Shown here: positions 12,465-21,620 of the stretch, one piece after another
Layout: every line of letters starts with the position of its first letter
How positions within the stretch are numbered: position 1 is the stretch's first letter
Source of the DNA: Vibrio sp. RE88
GTDB lineage: Bacteria > Pseudomonadota > Gammaproteobacteria > Enterobacterales > Vibrionaceae
Assembly (NCBI RefSeq): GCF_013113835.1
Contig: NZ_VTYQ01000004.1
Span: 1 to 64,000, forward strand
Direction: 5' to 3'
DNA: 64,000 nt
Notes under the pieces: model-generated
Database searches by the model: none
The model's input: only the letters and a program-made list of their open reading frames with translations
Told to the model about the DNA's origin: nothing
Made by a program: the position numbers and the translations under genes

Positions 12465-13583
12465 GTGAAAAAGGTTTTGATTACGTTTGGTACGCGACCA
12501 GAAGCAATAAAAATGGCGCCTTTGGTTCATCAAATGAAAAGTGACTCTCGATTTGAAACCAAAGTATGTGTAACTGGGCAGCACAGAGAAATGCTGCATC
12601 AGGTATTGGAGCTTTTCCACGTCGAGCCCGATTATGACCTCGATATTATGGAACCGGGTCAAACACTGACAACGGTAACAACTAAGATTTTAACGGGTAT
12701 GGAAGGTGTTCTTAGCGAGTTTAAGCCTGATGTCGTTTTGGTACATGGTGACACAGCAACCACTTTAGGCGCTACGTTAGCCTCGTATTACCAGCAAATT
12801 CCGGTAGGTCACGTTGAAGCGGGCCTTCGAACTGGAAACATCTATTCTCCATGGCCTGAAGAAGGGAACCGAAAACTTACAGGTTCCCTAACGAAATTCC
12901 ATTTCGCGCCAACAAAAACCTCTTTACAGAATCTCGTTGATGAAAACGTGCCTGCCACGGATGTTCACGTGACGGGTAACACGGTTATCGATGCGCTGTT
13001 CATGATTCGCGACAAGATTGAAAACGATTCAGACCTCAGAGCAACACTAGACAGCGTGTTCCCAATGCTTGAATCCGACAAGAAACTGATTCTGGTGACT
13101 GGCCATAGAAGAGAGAGTTTTGGTGGCGGCTTTGAGCGTATCTGTCAGGCATTGTCTGACACGGCGTTGCGCCACCCAGATTGTCAGATACTGTATCCGG
13201 TTCATCTAAACCCGAACGTACAAGAACCTGTCAATCGCTTGCTCAAAGATATTCCAAACATCCATTTAGTGGAGCCTCAACAGTATTTGCCGTTTGTTTA
13301 TCTGATGAATAAGGCTCACATCATATTGACGGACTCTGGCGGTATACAGGAAGAGGCTCCATCTCTCGGTAAACCCGTTCTGGTTATGCGAGATACCACC
13401 GAAAGACCGGAAGCTGTGGAAGCGGGAACGGTCAAACTGGTCGGTACGGACAGCGATTTGATTTGCCGCGAGCTCACTCAGCTTTTGACTGATCAAGCAG
13501 CCTATGAATCCATGAGTCAGGCCCACAATCCTTATGGTGATGGGCAGGCTTGTCAAAGAATTGCAGATATTTTAGCGCTTTAA
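12465..13583 (+). CDS. vpsA: UDP-N-acetylglucosamine 2-epimerase (non-hydrolysing), VpsA-like
   Basis: This WecB/MnaA-family enzyme converts UDP-GlcNAc to UDP-ManNAc in the cytoplasm. Family motifs are plain: [19 protein letters not shown] at the start, [49 protein letters not shown] and [17 protein letters not shown]. An upstream ATG at 12432 is in frame, but the GTG at 12465 fits better: AGGGA lies 9 nt before it and the protein then starts VKKVLITFG as in WecB. About 372 residues is normal for the family. It precedes the matching dehydrogenase gene, giving the UDP-ManNAcA pathway. Orthologous position to vpsA of V. cholerae. Confidence 0.93.
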   Translation: MKKVLITFGTRPEAIKMAPLVHQMKSDSRFETKVCVTGQHREMLHQVLELFHVEPDYDLDIMEPGQTLTTVTTKILTGMEGVLSEFKPDVVLVHGDTATTLGATLASYYQQIPVGHVEAGLRTGNIYSPWPEEGNRKLTGSLTKFHFAPTKTSLQNLVDENVPATDVHVTGNTVIDALFMIRDKIENDSDLRATLDSVFPMLESDKKLILVTGHRRESFGGGFERICQALSDTALRHPDCQILYPVHLNPNVQEPVNRLLKDIPNIHLVEPQQYLPFVYLMNKAHIILTDSGGIQEEAPSLGKPVLVMRDTTERPEAVEAGTVKLVGTDSDLICRELTQLLTDQAAYESMSQAHNPYGDGQACQRIADILAL

Positions 13584-13600
13584 AGATTAAGGAACACACA

Positions 13601-14842
13601 ATGTTTAACAAGGTTTCAGTTGTAGGCTTGGGCTATATCGGCTTACCAACAGCTGCGGTTATTGCTTCTCGCGGAATTGAAGTGATCGGTATTGATGTCA
13701 ATCAGCATGCGGTGGACACCATCAATCAAGGTGAGATTCATATTGTTGAGCCGGATTTGGATATCGTAGTTCGCAGTGCGGTAATGACAGGAAAACTCAA
13801 GGCAACCACTGTTCCTGAAGCTGCCGATGCTTTCATGGTTGCGGTTCCAACACCATTTAAAGGTGATAACCACGAGCCTGATCTGAGCTACATTGAAAGT
13901 GCCGCAAAGGCAATTGCACCAGTGCTCGAGAAAGGCAACTTAGTGGTATTGGAAAGCACGTCACCAGTAGGTGCTACCGAAAAGATGGCTGGCTGGCTAG
14001 CAGAAGCACGCCCTGACCTGACTTTCCCACAGCAAAGTGGAGACGCTGCGGATATCAAAGTTGCGCATTGTCCAGAGCGTGTATTGCCGGGTTATGTTCT
14101 ACAAGAATTGGTAAGCAATGATCGCGTGATTGGCGGCATGAGCGATGCCTGTAACAAACGTGCAGTTGAACTTTATCAAACCTTTGTGCGCGGGGAATGT
14201 ATTCTCACGAACTCTCGCACGGCGGAAATGGCCAAACTGACTGAAAACTCATTCCGTGATGTGAACATTGCATTCGCCAATGAACTGTCTCTTATTTGTG
14301 AAAAGTTGAAGATCAACGTTTGGGAATTGATCAAACTTTCTAATCGCCACCCACGTGTGAATATTCTTAACCCAGGTCCTGGTGTCGGTGGACACTGTAT
14401 CGCAGTCGACCCATGGTTCATCGTGAACAGCTGCCCAGAAGAAGCAAAAGTGATTGCGACAGCTCGTGAAGTGAATGATGGCAAGCCTCATTGGGTGATT
14501 GATCAGGTTAAACAAGCTGCAGATGAATTCAAAAAGCCCGTAATCGCTTGTTTAGGCTTAGCGTTTAAAGCCGATATTGATGATCTGCGAGAAAGTCCAG
14601 CACTGGATATCACAACAAAGTTAGCCAATGAGAATGTGGGGCAGGTGATCGCTGTCGAACCTAACATTTCTTCGCTGCCGGAAAATCTGGTTAAAGCGGG
14701 CGTTGAATTTATGGATCTAGAACGTGCTCTTGAAGTGGCGAATGTGGTTGTGGTCCTTGTCGATCATAAGCAATTTAAAGCCGCCGACAAACTCGCTTTC
14801 AGCAAGAAAGTGGTGATAGATACAAGAGGTGTTCTAGCGTGA
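13601..14842 (+). CDS. vpsB: UDP-N-acetyl-D-mannosaminuronic acid dehydrogenase, VpsB-like
   Basis: This NAD-dependent UDP-ManNAc 6-dehydrogenase (WecC family) makes UDP-ManNAcA from the VpsA product. It opens with the Rossmann motif VSVVGLGYIGLPTA, then has VPTPF, ESTSPVG, HCPERVLPG, and the catalytic-cysteine motif GPGVGGHCIAVDPWF near residue 266. The C-terminal domain has LGLAFKADIDDLRESPA, typical of UDP-sugar dehydrogenases. The start is the ATG preceded by AAGGA 7 nt upstream. About 413 residues. It lies 17 nt after vpsA, so it is co-transcribed. The pathway agrees with an aminouronic acid-containing polysaccharide, though V. cholerae VPS itself is better known for a guluronic acid derivative. 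Confidence 0.93.
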   Translation: MFNKVSVVGLGYIGLPTAAVIASRGIEVIGIDVNQHAVDTINQGEIHIVEPDLDIVVRSAVMTGKLKATTVPEAADAFMVAVPTPFKGDNHEPDLSYIESAAKAIAPVLEKGNLVVLESTSPVGATEKMAGWLAEARPDLTFPQQSGDAADIKVAHCPERVLPGYVLQELVSNDRVIGGMSDACNKRAVELYQTFVRGECILTNSRTAEMAKLTENSFRDVNIAFANELSLICEKLKINVWELIKLSNRHPRVNILNPGPGVGGHCIAVDPWFIVNSCPEEAKVIATAREVNDGKPHWVIDQVKQAADEFKKPVIACLGLAFKADIDDLRESPALDITTKLANENVGQVIAVEPNISSLPENLVKAGVEFMDLERALEVANVVVVLVDHKQFKAADKLAFSKKVVIDTRGVLA

Positions 14843-14848
14843 TATGAG

Positions 14849-14884
14849 TCAGAGAGTGAAGCGGCTCAGTCATTCACTCTCTGA
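14849..14884. repeat. Strong intercistronic hairpin between vpsB and vpsD
   Basis: A perfect 12-bp inverted repeat, TCAGAGAGTGAA (14849-14860) with TTCACTCTCTGA (14873-14884), has a 12-nt loop. No U-run follows, so it is not a canonical terminator. It may stabilise or process the polycistronic mRNA. It sits exactly where V. cholerae carries vpsC. Confidence 0.75.
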
Positions 14885-14904
14885 GCTTTCTCGCTAAAGG
14901 TTCG

Positions 14905-16041
14905 ATGATGAAAAAAGTCCTACTAGTGATGCCATTGAGTACCCTTAAATGGGGAAGTGACAACGCCGGTGGCGTTGATTCCGTCTGCCAGCAAATAGTT
15001 CAGTCACTTGAGCTCAGTGCGCCTGAAGGTTTTGAGTATGAAATTCTGGCAATCAAAGTGGGTTCGTCGCAACAAGAGTTAAACAAAAGAATTCAACTTA
15101 ATGAGCGAACTCACATCACTTTCATCCCTAGTAAAGGGAAAATATTGGGACTACCTGTACCTGGGTTTGTTTTTCAGAACGTTAAGCTTAGTGAGCTTGC
15201 TCGTCGCTTTCAGCCGGATGTGATTCACAGTCATCTGCCGAGTCTTCCATTATTGCCAAGCCGTGGCGTCAGTTCGATGATCACACTGCACTCTCTAGGG
15301 AAAGTGGGTAGAAAAAGTCGTGGCTGGCTCAACAACTTAATCTTTGAAACCTTGCTTCCCGCTTTCAGTTTACGCTCTGCCGATAGGCTAACTTACGTAG
15401 GCGATATTTTGTTTGACTCACTACCAAGTACCATGCACGAAAAGGCGTATAAGGTGGGGAATCCGGTTAATGATGTTTACTTTAAGAGAACAAATCGATC
15501 GACGTCAGATACGTTACGCTTGGTGACTTGCTCTTTGATTTCACCACGCAAACAAGTCGATAAGATCATCAAGCTGGTAGCTCGGTTAGCGAAATCTATT
15601 AGCGTTGAGCTACAGATCATAGGCCCTGTTGATGAAGGCTACGAGAGAGAGCTTAACGCACTGGCAGAAGAGTTAGGTGTTGCTGAAAGAATGGTTTGGC
15701 TTGGCCCAATGAATGTGGAGCAAATCAAGCAAGTGTATGCAAATTCTGATGTTGGCGTGTTTCTTTCCATTGAGGAGACGTTTGGCCTTGCACCATTAGA
15801 AAAGCTTGCCTCTGGCCTGCCTGTGATCGCAACTGAAGTGGGTATCTTGCAGGAAGAGCAAACCTATTTTAGCGCTGCTGGTGTGCACTACACATTGGCT
15901 GATGGTTCCGAAAAGGAAACTGAAAACGTTTTGCAGTTTTTGCACAATCTGCCCTTGGTGGATACCGAGTCATTGAAAGCGAAGTTTTCACCGCGTGCTG
16001 TAGTCGATGAGTACCAAAAGCTTTACGGAGAGTTGTTGTGA
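14905..16041 (+). CDS. vpsD: Glycosyltransferase family 4, VpsD-like
   Basis: A 378-residue GT-B glycosyltransferase. The N-terminal half has the GGVDSV acceptor-loop motif and PDVIHSHLPSLPLLP. The C-terminal half has the nucleotide-sugar domain, ending with the E-x7-E-like segment EETFGLAPLEKLASGLPVIATEVG. GT4 enzymes retain anomeric configuration and add sugars to lipid-linked repeat units at the cytoplasmic face of the inner membrane. Donor and acceptor cannot be told from sequence. Either of two adjacent ATGs could be the start. It overlaps the next gene by 4 nt (GTGA), implying translational coupling. The vpsC acetyltransferase that precedes vpsD in V. cholerae is missing. Confidence 0.85.
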   Translation: MMKKVLLVMPLSTLKWGSDNAGGVDSVCQQIVQSLELSAPEGFEYEILAIKVGSSQQELNKRIQLNERTHITFIPSKGKILGLPVPGFVFQNVKLSELARRFQPDVIHSHLPSLPLLPSRGVSSMITLHSLGKVGRKSRGWLNNLIFETLLPAFSLRSADRLTYVGDILFDSLPSTMHEKAYKVGNPVNDVYFKRTNRSTSDTLRLVTCSLISPRKQVDKIIKLVARLAKSISVELQIIGPVDEGYERELNALAEELGVAERMVWLGPMNVEQIKQVYANSDVGVFLSIEETFGLAPLEKLASGLPVIATEVGILQEEQTYFSAAGVHYTLADGSEKETENVLQFLHNLPLVDTESLKAKFSPRAVVDEYQKLYGELL

Positions 16042-17468
16042 TCAAAAAGCTGCTCACCTATGCCCCTGTTCAGATCTTTTCTGCTCTCAGCTTGTTTGCG
16101 CTTATTGCTGTCCAGACTCGCTTTCTTTTGCCCGAAGAATACGGCTTTCTCGCTGTCTTGATGGTGATTGTGGAAGCGTCACGTTCAGTATTAGTTCAGT
16201 GGATCAATAACTGCCTCATTCGTTTCTATCCGAGTGCGGAACTGGATCGGCAGAAACAGATCTGTGCGACGGTTGTTCGTTGGTTGATTGGCAATATCCT
16301 CTTCTCTTTCTTTGTCATTGGTGCTTTGGTCGCTCTACTGACAGAGTTTGAATGGCGTGTCTTTTTTGCGGTTTACGCCTTCTTTGTTGCTAAAGCTCTC
16401 TATCTGTTTACGACTGAATACGCGCGTGTGAACCAGAAGGCGGACTACTATCGCCGAGCTGTAATGACTCAGGCGATCTTGTCGATATTCGCAACCGTGC
16501 TATTCCTATCACTATTCCCCACTCTTGAAATGGCGTTGCTGTCTTTAGTCGTGAGTCACTCGATAGGGTTTGCGATGTGTGTTGGTGCTGGAGAGTGGCA
16601 CAGGAAAGTGATTGCGGAAACCGCGCTTAAAAAAGAGCTGTTCTCTTACGGCGCGCCGCTCATGTTGTCTGGTCTATTGGGAATACTGGCAGCAAGAAGT
16701 GATCGTCTTTTTATTGCAAACCTTACAGGGCTTGAACAAGCAGGACAATATGCCGCGATTGCGAATCTATTGTTCGGCATTATGGCGTTAGTTTTTATGG
16801 CCATTGCTCTACCGCTTTATCCAGAACTCACCAAACTAACCGAAGACAGAACACGTTTAATTGCTAAGCACAAGATGTATAGCGGCTTGTTGTTCGCACT
16901 CAGCTTGCCTGCGACTACAGGCCTGTGTTTGCTAGCTCCGGCACTAGTGGGCATTTTCCTTGGTGATGCATACGCAGATATCGACTTAACCACGTTTTAT
17001 TTGGTCGCCGCTGCCGCCTTGATGTTTAACTTACGCGCACATTTCTTTGATCATGGTTTGCAGTTCACACTACAAACCAAGTACGTGCCTTTGATCATGG
17101 CGGTTGTGTTACTTGTTCAAGTGCTGGCGGCTTTTGCTTTTATTCCTCAATTTGGCGCATTGGGAGCTGCAATCGGCATTCTATTGGCCATGTTTGTGGG
17201 CCTCTTGCTAACGGCCTTTGTTGGTTGGAAGGCGGGATATCGATACCCCATTCCTCAATCCTTGCTAAAAACCGTGACTGCAACGGGTGTGATGGCGCTA
17301 GCGATTCTTGTTATCCAGCCATCCCTTGGTCAAATCAACAATGTCTTGGCTCTGATTATCTCGATTGGTATTGCTTTAGCGGTTTATGGTTTGGCGCATT
17401 TGCTGTTGAACAGCTTTGAAGTTCGCTCATCGCTACTCAAGCTAAGGAGTAGGCAAGGTGCTGTCTAA
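16038..17468 (+). CDS. vpsE: Polysaccharide flippase, Wzx/MATE-type, VpsE-like
   Basis: A 476-residue integral membrane protein with about 12-14 predicted hydrophobic segments. It resembles polysaccharide biosynthesis (PST) family flippases, which move the undecaprenyl-linked repeat unit across the inner membrane. Supporting segments are the conserved start (KKLLTYAPVQIFSALSLFAL), ARSDRLFIANLTGLEQAGQYA around residue 210, and repeated pairs of helices. It begins with GTG overlapping the vpsD stop and its end overlaps the vpsF start, as expected for coupled operon genes. Position matches vpsE. Confidence 0.87.
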   Translation: MIKKLLTYAPVQIFSALSLFALIAVQTRFLLPEEYGFLAVLMVIVEASRSVLVQWINNCLIRFYPSAELDRQKQICATVVRWLIGNILFSFFVIGALVALLTEFEWRVFFAVYAFFVAKALYLFTTEYARVNQKADYYRRAVMTQAILSIFATVLFLSLFPTLEMALLSLVVSHSIGFAMCVGAGEWHRKVIAETALKKELFSYGAPLMLSGLLGILAARSDRLFIANLTGLEQAGQYAAIANLLFGIMALVFMAIALPLYPELTKLTEDRTRLIAKHKMYSGLLFALSLPATTGLCLLAPALVGIFLGDAYADIDLTTFYLVAAAALMFNLRAHFFDHGLQFTLQTKYVPLIMAVVLLVQVLAAFAFIPQFGALGAAIGILLAMFVGLLLTAFVGWKAGYRYPIPQSLLKTVTATGVMALAILVIQPSLGQINNVLALIISIGIALAVYGLAHLLLNSFEVRSSLLKLRSRQGAV

Positions 17469-18702
17469 GATCTATCTACTGCCTTTTATCGCTATTGCAT
17501 CATCGATTCTACTTGGTGGTTACATGCTAGAAGACCTTGGGGTGCCGTATGTATCTCAAGGGGGATCGCCACTGTTTAAGATCCACTTGTACTCCTACCT
17601 GATTCTCATGGGGTTTGGGTTGGTATTTCTGTTTGATGGGATGAAAGGTATTGCTCAACGGTTAGGCAGCTATTACCATTTTTGGCTGATTGCGTTGGCA
17701 TGCAACGTGTTCGTGATCCTATATGGTTTTGCCATTCATGGTTCATCAGGAATGGCGTATTTGGTTAATACATTTTTGGCGCCAGTTTTGATCGTACCGC
17801 TACTGGCTTGCCTTAACGATAATCAAAAGTCCTTTCTGCTCAAACTGATTGCCTATCTAATACTGCTCAATTCGTTTGTGGCGGTGATGGAATACATGCT
17901 CCATTTTCGCCTGGTCAAGGTTGATTTTCAGGAGTTTTCTTTCTTTCGCTCAACGGCATTTCTCACTCACCCGCTTAACAACGCGCTGATAACGGTCAGT
18001 ATTGCGCTACTCGTTGCCAACAAAACCAAGCTGCCAGGCTTTGTGTATATGTTGATTGTTGCGCTAGCGTTATTCGCATTCGGCGGTAGAGCTGCGTTAG
18101 CTATCTTTATCTGTGCAGTATCGGTGTCGTTTGCTCCCATGTTATGGAAAGCTATCACTCAAGGCATTCCTGATAATAAGCAAAAAATCGCTCTATTTAT
18201 GCTGATCGGATATTTCTCGTTTTGGGCTGGTGCGTATCTGCTGGTTGAGTCCGGCATTACGGAACGAATTGCATCAAAACTTTATATTGATGGCAGCGCG
18301 TCGGCTAGATTGGACGTATTCTACTTAATCGATCAATTAAGTGTTCGAGAGTGGATATTTGGCGCAAGCCATCGTCTACTTGAGTCCATTGAGCTCTACT
18401 TAGACATTGATGTCATAGAAAACTATTTGGTTGGTTGGATTTTCACTTTTGGGCTTGTAGGTGCTGTTCCTCTGTTTGTAACGGTTTTTGTGCCGTTGGG
18501 CTACTTTGCTGTATCAGGCAACTATATTGAACGCGTAACTATCCTGTCTTTTGCTCTGGTCAGTATCACCAATAACTCCCTAACAACAAAAACCCCAGCA
18601 TTGCTTCTACTTTTCTCTTGTTTGTACTTAGCTAAGTCACTTAGGGAAAGGTTGCTAGCTCCTCAAAATTCTCATTTAAATTCAGGTTGTTCACATGCCT
18701 AA
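17458..18702 (+). CDS. vpsF: Polysaccharide polymerase, Wzy-like, VpsF
   Basis: A 414-residue membrane protein with about 10-11 hydrophobic helices and a larger extracytoplasmic loop towards the C-terminal half (about residues 265-315, SGITERIASKLYIDG...). This architecture fits Wzy-type polymerases that join repeat units in the periplasm. Sequence motifs are weak, as is normal for Wzy proteins, so the call rests on topology and operon position between the flippase and the acetyltransferase. The start is GTG with AAGGAG about 11 nt upstream, inside the end of vpsE. It overlaps vpsG by 8 nt. Confidence 0.78.
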   Translation: MLSKIYLLPFIAIASSILLGGYMLEDLGVPYVSQGGSPLFKIHLYSYLILMGFGLVFLFDGMKGIAQRLGSYYHFWLIALACNVFVILYGFAIHGSSGMAYLVNTFLAPVLIVPLLACLNDNQKSFLLKLIAYLILLNSFVAVMEYMLHFRLVKVDFQEFSFFRSTAFLTHPLNNALITVSIALLVANKTKLPGFVYMLIVALALFAFGGRAALAIFICAVSVSFAPMLWKAITQGIPDNKQKIALFMLIGYFSFWAGAYLLVESGITERIASKLYIDGSASARLDVFYLIDQLSVREWIFGASHRLLESIELYLDIDVIENYLVGWIFTFGLVGAVPLFVTVFVPLGYFAVSGNYIERVTILSFALVSITNNSLTTKTPALLLLFSCLYLAKSLRERLLAPQNSHLNSGCSHA

Positions 18703-19195
18703 TGCTATCGCTCTATATCGTATTGCACGTTGGTTCTATCTAAAAAAAGTACCGATAATTCCCGAGATATTTCAGCTATTCATATTCGTTCTATATGGAA
18801 GCCGAGTCTCTGCCAAGTGTCAGATTGGCAAAGGGAGCATGTTTGCTTACAAAGGGATGGGCGTATTACTTCATGACAGAACGGTGATTGGTGAAATGTG
18901 CAACATAGGTGTCGGTTGCAAAACAGCAGGTAAAGGCCCTTATCGAGAGGTACCTCGAATAGGCAGTCGTGTTTACCTTGGCCCCAATTGCATACTCATC
19001 GGCCCAATTATTGTTGGTGACAATGCAATCATCGGCGCAAACAGTGTGGTGACAAAAAGCGTCCCAGAAGGCGCTATCGTGGGTGGGATTCCAGCCAAAA
19101 TTATTGGGTGGGTAAAAGACAACGATTATGACATTCATGACAATCGTTCTGACGTTGAAGGAACAGTCCCGTTCCTTCAAGACCTTCGTGGTTAG
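18695..19195 (+). CDS. vpsG: Serine-acetyltransferase-like hexapeptide O-acetyltransferase, VpsG
   Basis: A 166-residue left-handed beta-helix acyltransferase. Hexapeptide repeats run from about residue 45 (IGKGSMFAYKGMGVLLHDRTVIGEMCNIGVG) to IVGDNAIIGANSVVTKSVPEGAIVGGIPAKIIG, the usual CysE/LacA-type C-terminal coil. It probably O-acetylates a sugar of the exopolysaccharide using acetyl-CoA. In V. cholerae two such genes exist, vpsC and vpsG; only this one is found here, and its place after vpsF supports vpsG. Confidence 0.85.
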   Translation: MPNAIALYRIARWFYLKKVPIIPEIFQLFIFVLYGSRVSAKCQIGKGSMFAYKGMGVLLHDRTVIGEMCNIGVGCKTAGKGPYREVPRIGSRVYLGPNCILIGPIIVGDNAIIGANSVVTKSVPEGAIVGGIPAKIIGWVKDNDYDIHDNRSDVEGTVPFLQDLRG

Positions 19196-19206
19196 GGGAT
19201 ATTAAC

Positions 19207-20535
19207 GTGTATACCTCGTCGATATATAAGAAGTCACCAATATTTATTCAGAACGTGATGGTGTCTTTACGAGATCTAGTGCGTGCAGCCATTCGAAGCG
19301 AAAAACGTGTCGCAGGTTTGAAGAGTCAACTTAGGGAAAACGAATACTCTCATGATGCACTCAAGGTCTTTTGTGATACGCAGCTTGAGGCGGTATTGCT
19401 ACGAGCGAAAGGTGCTGCTGCTTACGAAACCCATCAGCAGCTGGAACAGTTCGCGTTTATTGATAAACAAGATGTGAAAGCCTCGCCGGATGCCTTTCTC
19501 AACACACAGCTCAACCCTAAAGTGACAGTGAAAGGAAGTACCAGTGGCACAACAGGTACGCCTCTATCGATCCCACAAGATCTCAATTCGGTTCTTAGGG
19601 AGCAGGCTTTTGTCTCTCGTCATTTAGAGTGGGCGGGTTACCAAAAAGGCGACAAACGAGCTTGGATTCGCGGTGATGTGGTAGTGCCTCTCTCTCAGAA
19701 AGTTGGCCCCTATTGGCGCTATTCTGTCTTTGAAAACATGATTCTAATGTCGTCGTTTCACCTGACAGCGGATGCGATTCCCGGTTATCTGACAGCAATG
19801 GAAGATTACGGCGTCGATATTATCCAAGCGTATCCGTCCTCAATCGCTACGCTCGCCAAGTTCCTAGACAGTAAGGACTGGTATTACCGAGGCAAATTGA
19901 AATCGATCGTGACCTCTTCAGAATCTCTCTCACAAGAAGATAGAGAAGTAATTGAGAAACGCTTTCAGTGCAAGGTGTTTGATTGGTATGGGTTGTTTGA
20001 GCGTGTTGCGGCGATTGGTAGCTGTGAACATGGCAATTATCACCTTATCTCCGATTATTCGCATGTTGAATTTATAGACAGTGGTGATGGCAAGCATGAG
20101 ATTGTTGGCACGAACTACAACAATGCACTTTATCCACTCGTGCGCTACCGCACTGGCGATCACGTTGTTCTGGCCACAGAGCAACGTTGCCCATGTGGAA
20201 GAACCTATCCTGTTATTGAGAAAATCGAAGGACGCGTCGGTGATTTTCTACTCGGTGAAGATGGTCAGAAAATCCATATTCTTAACCACATACCAAAGGG
20301 TATAGAAGGCTTAATAAGCTGCCAGTTTGTTCAAGAAAAAGCTGAATCAATCAAGGTATTAGCTGTCGTTGACCAAGCCAAGTTTACGACACAGCAGGAA
20401 CAACAACTCATCGCGAACACTAACGAGCGTGTTGGACAAAGCATTACAGTCGATGTTCACAGAGTAGATGCATTACCGAGAACGAAAAATGGCAAGGTGC
20501 GTCAGGCCGTATGCAGCGTGGAGAGCAAATTTTGA
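19207..20535 (+). CDS. vpsH: CapK/PaaK-like adenylate-forming enzyme, VpsH
   Basis: This 442-residue protein belongs to the phenylacetate-CoA ligase-like (CapK) branch of adenylate-forming enzymes. The phosphate-binding loop is STSGTTGTP (about residues 103-111). An adenine-site segment reads DWYGLFERVAAIG, and YRTGDHV supplies the ribose-binding aspartate. A CxC pair (QRCPCGRTYP), common in the PaaK family, follows. The C-terminal small domain ends with the PRTKNGKVRQ lysine motif. It presumably activates a carboxylate used to decorate the polysaccharide; the substrate is unknown. Start GTG with AGGGGA 7 nt upstream. Position matches vpsH. Confidence 0.85.
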   Translation: MYTSSIYKKSPIFIQNVMVSLRDLVRAAIRSEKRVAGLKSQLRENEYSHDALKVFCDTQLEAVLLRAKGAAAYETHQQLEQFAFIDKQDVKASPDAFLNTQLNPKVTVKGSTSGTTGTPLSIPQDLNSVLREQAFVSRHLEWAGYQKGDKRAWIRGDVVVPLSQKVGPYWRYSVFENMILMSSFHLTADAIPGYLTAMEDYGVDIIQAYPSSIATLAKFLDSKDWYYRGKLKSIVTSSESLSQEDREVIEKRFQCKVFDWYGLFERVAAIGSCEHGNYHLISDYSHVEFIDSGDGKHEIVGTNYNNALYPLVRYRTGDHVVLATEQRCPCGRTYPVIEKIEGRVGDFLLGEDGQKIHILNHIPKGIEGLISCQFVQEKAESIKVLAVVDQAKFTTQQEQQLIANTNERVGQSITVDVHRVDALPRTKNGKVRQAVCSVESKF

Positions 20536-21620
20536 AAAAAAACATCAATCTAACCATCGCGACTGACATCAAAGGGCAGGGCGGAATTGCAACTGTATTG
20601 GGTGTCTATCAACAGTCCGGTTTTCTTGCTGATAATGCAGTGAGGCTGATTGCAACTCACTCTACCAACAATCGACTTGGTCGCGTTGGAGCATTACTGC
20701 TTTACATCAGTGCGTTAGTTAAAGTCTTGTTCTACTTTGCGTTTTATCGTATCGGGTTAGCACATATTCATGTTGCCTCAAGAGGAAGCTATTTGCGGAA
20801 ATCAGTGCTCGTGAGATTGATTAAAGCACTGGGTGGCAACGTGATACTGCATTTGCATGGAGCTGAGTTTCGCGATTTTTATGCGAACGAGTGTGATGAG
20901 AATAGAAAGAAGCACATTCGCGACACATTCGAAATGTCGGATGTAGTGATTGTGCTCTCCTCCCAATGGATTGACTGGGCGAGAGCGACTTTTCATCGTT
21001 CAAAACACTTCCAGTTGGTGTATAACGCAGTGCCATCACTTGAGCTTGATCCTCAGACTTCTTGCTCATCAACCATCAGCTTTCTTGGGAGAGTCGGTGA
21101 GCGTAAAGGCGTTCATGACCTGCTCAGCGCCATGGTTAGAGTCAAACAACAATGCCCTGACGCTAAGCTCATGATTGGAGGTGATGGTGAAGTTGAAAAG
21201 TACCGTGCTATGGCACGGGATTTAGGGCTTGAGTCCAATGTGGAGTTTTTGGGTTGGGTTTCTGGCCAGCACAAGCTCGACGTACTGAAACAGACTCAAA
21301 TCTATTGTCTGCCTAGCTATAACGAAGGATTTCCAATGGGCGTATTGGAGGCGATGTCGGCGGGTATTGCTGTGGTGTCCACCTACGCTGGTGGTATTCC
21401 TGATGCGATATCTCACGGCAAGGAAGGCACTCTCGTAGAAGCTGGAGATTCAGAGGCCCTAGCGGATGCGCTTATTGAACTACTGACTAATCAAGAAATG
21501 AATCAAGACTATATCCAAAACGCCAAACAGAAATTTGATGAGCATTTTTCTGTGGAAGCGATTATTCCCCAAGTGCAGCGTATCTATAACGCCGTGCTTC
21601 TCCAAAGGAGCCGCGCATGA
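20532..21620 (+). CDS. vpsI: Glycosyltransferase family 4, VpsI-like (copy 1)
   Basis: A GT-B glycosyltransferase of about 362 residues. Key segments are TIATDIKGQGGIATVL (glycine-rich N-terminal loop), HLHGAEFRDFY, FLGRVGERKGVHDLL at the domain junction, and the E-x7-E motif in YNEGFPMGVLEAMSAGIAVV. I prefer the TTG at 20532 as start: GGAGAG lies 6 nt upstream, it overlaps the vpsH stop as TTGA, and it aligns exactly with the ATG of the paralogue at 28906. An ATG at 20511 would add seven residues. It ends overlapping vpsJ (ATGA). A near-identical second copy lies 7.3 kb downstream. Confidence 0.85.
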   Translation: MKKNINLTIATDIKGQGGIATVLGVYQQSGFLADNAVRLIATHSTNNRLGRVGALLLYISALVKVLFYFAFYRIGLAHIHVASRGSYLRKSVLVRLIKALGGNVILHLHGAEFRDFYANECDENRKKHIRDTFEMSDVVIVLSSQWIDWARATFHRSKHFQLVYNAVPSLELDPQTSCSSTISFLGRVGERKGVHDLLSAMVRVKQQCPDAKLMIGGDGEVEKYRAMARDLGLESNVEFLGWVSGQHKLDVLKQTQIYCLPSYNEGFPMGVLEAMSAGIAVVSTYAGGIPDAISHGKEGTLVEAGDSEALADALIELLTNQEMNQDYIQNAKQKFDEHFSVEAIIPQVQRIYNAVLLQRSRA

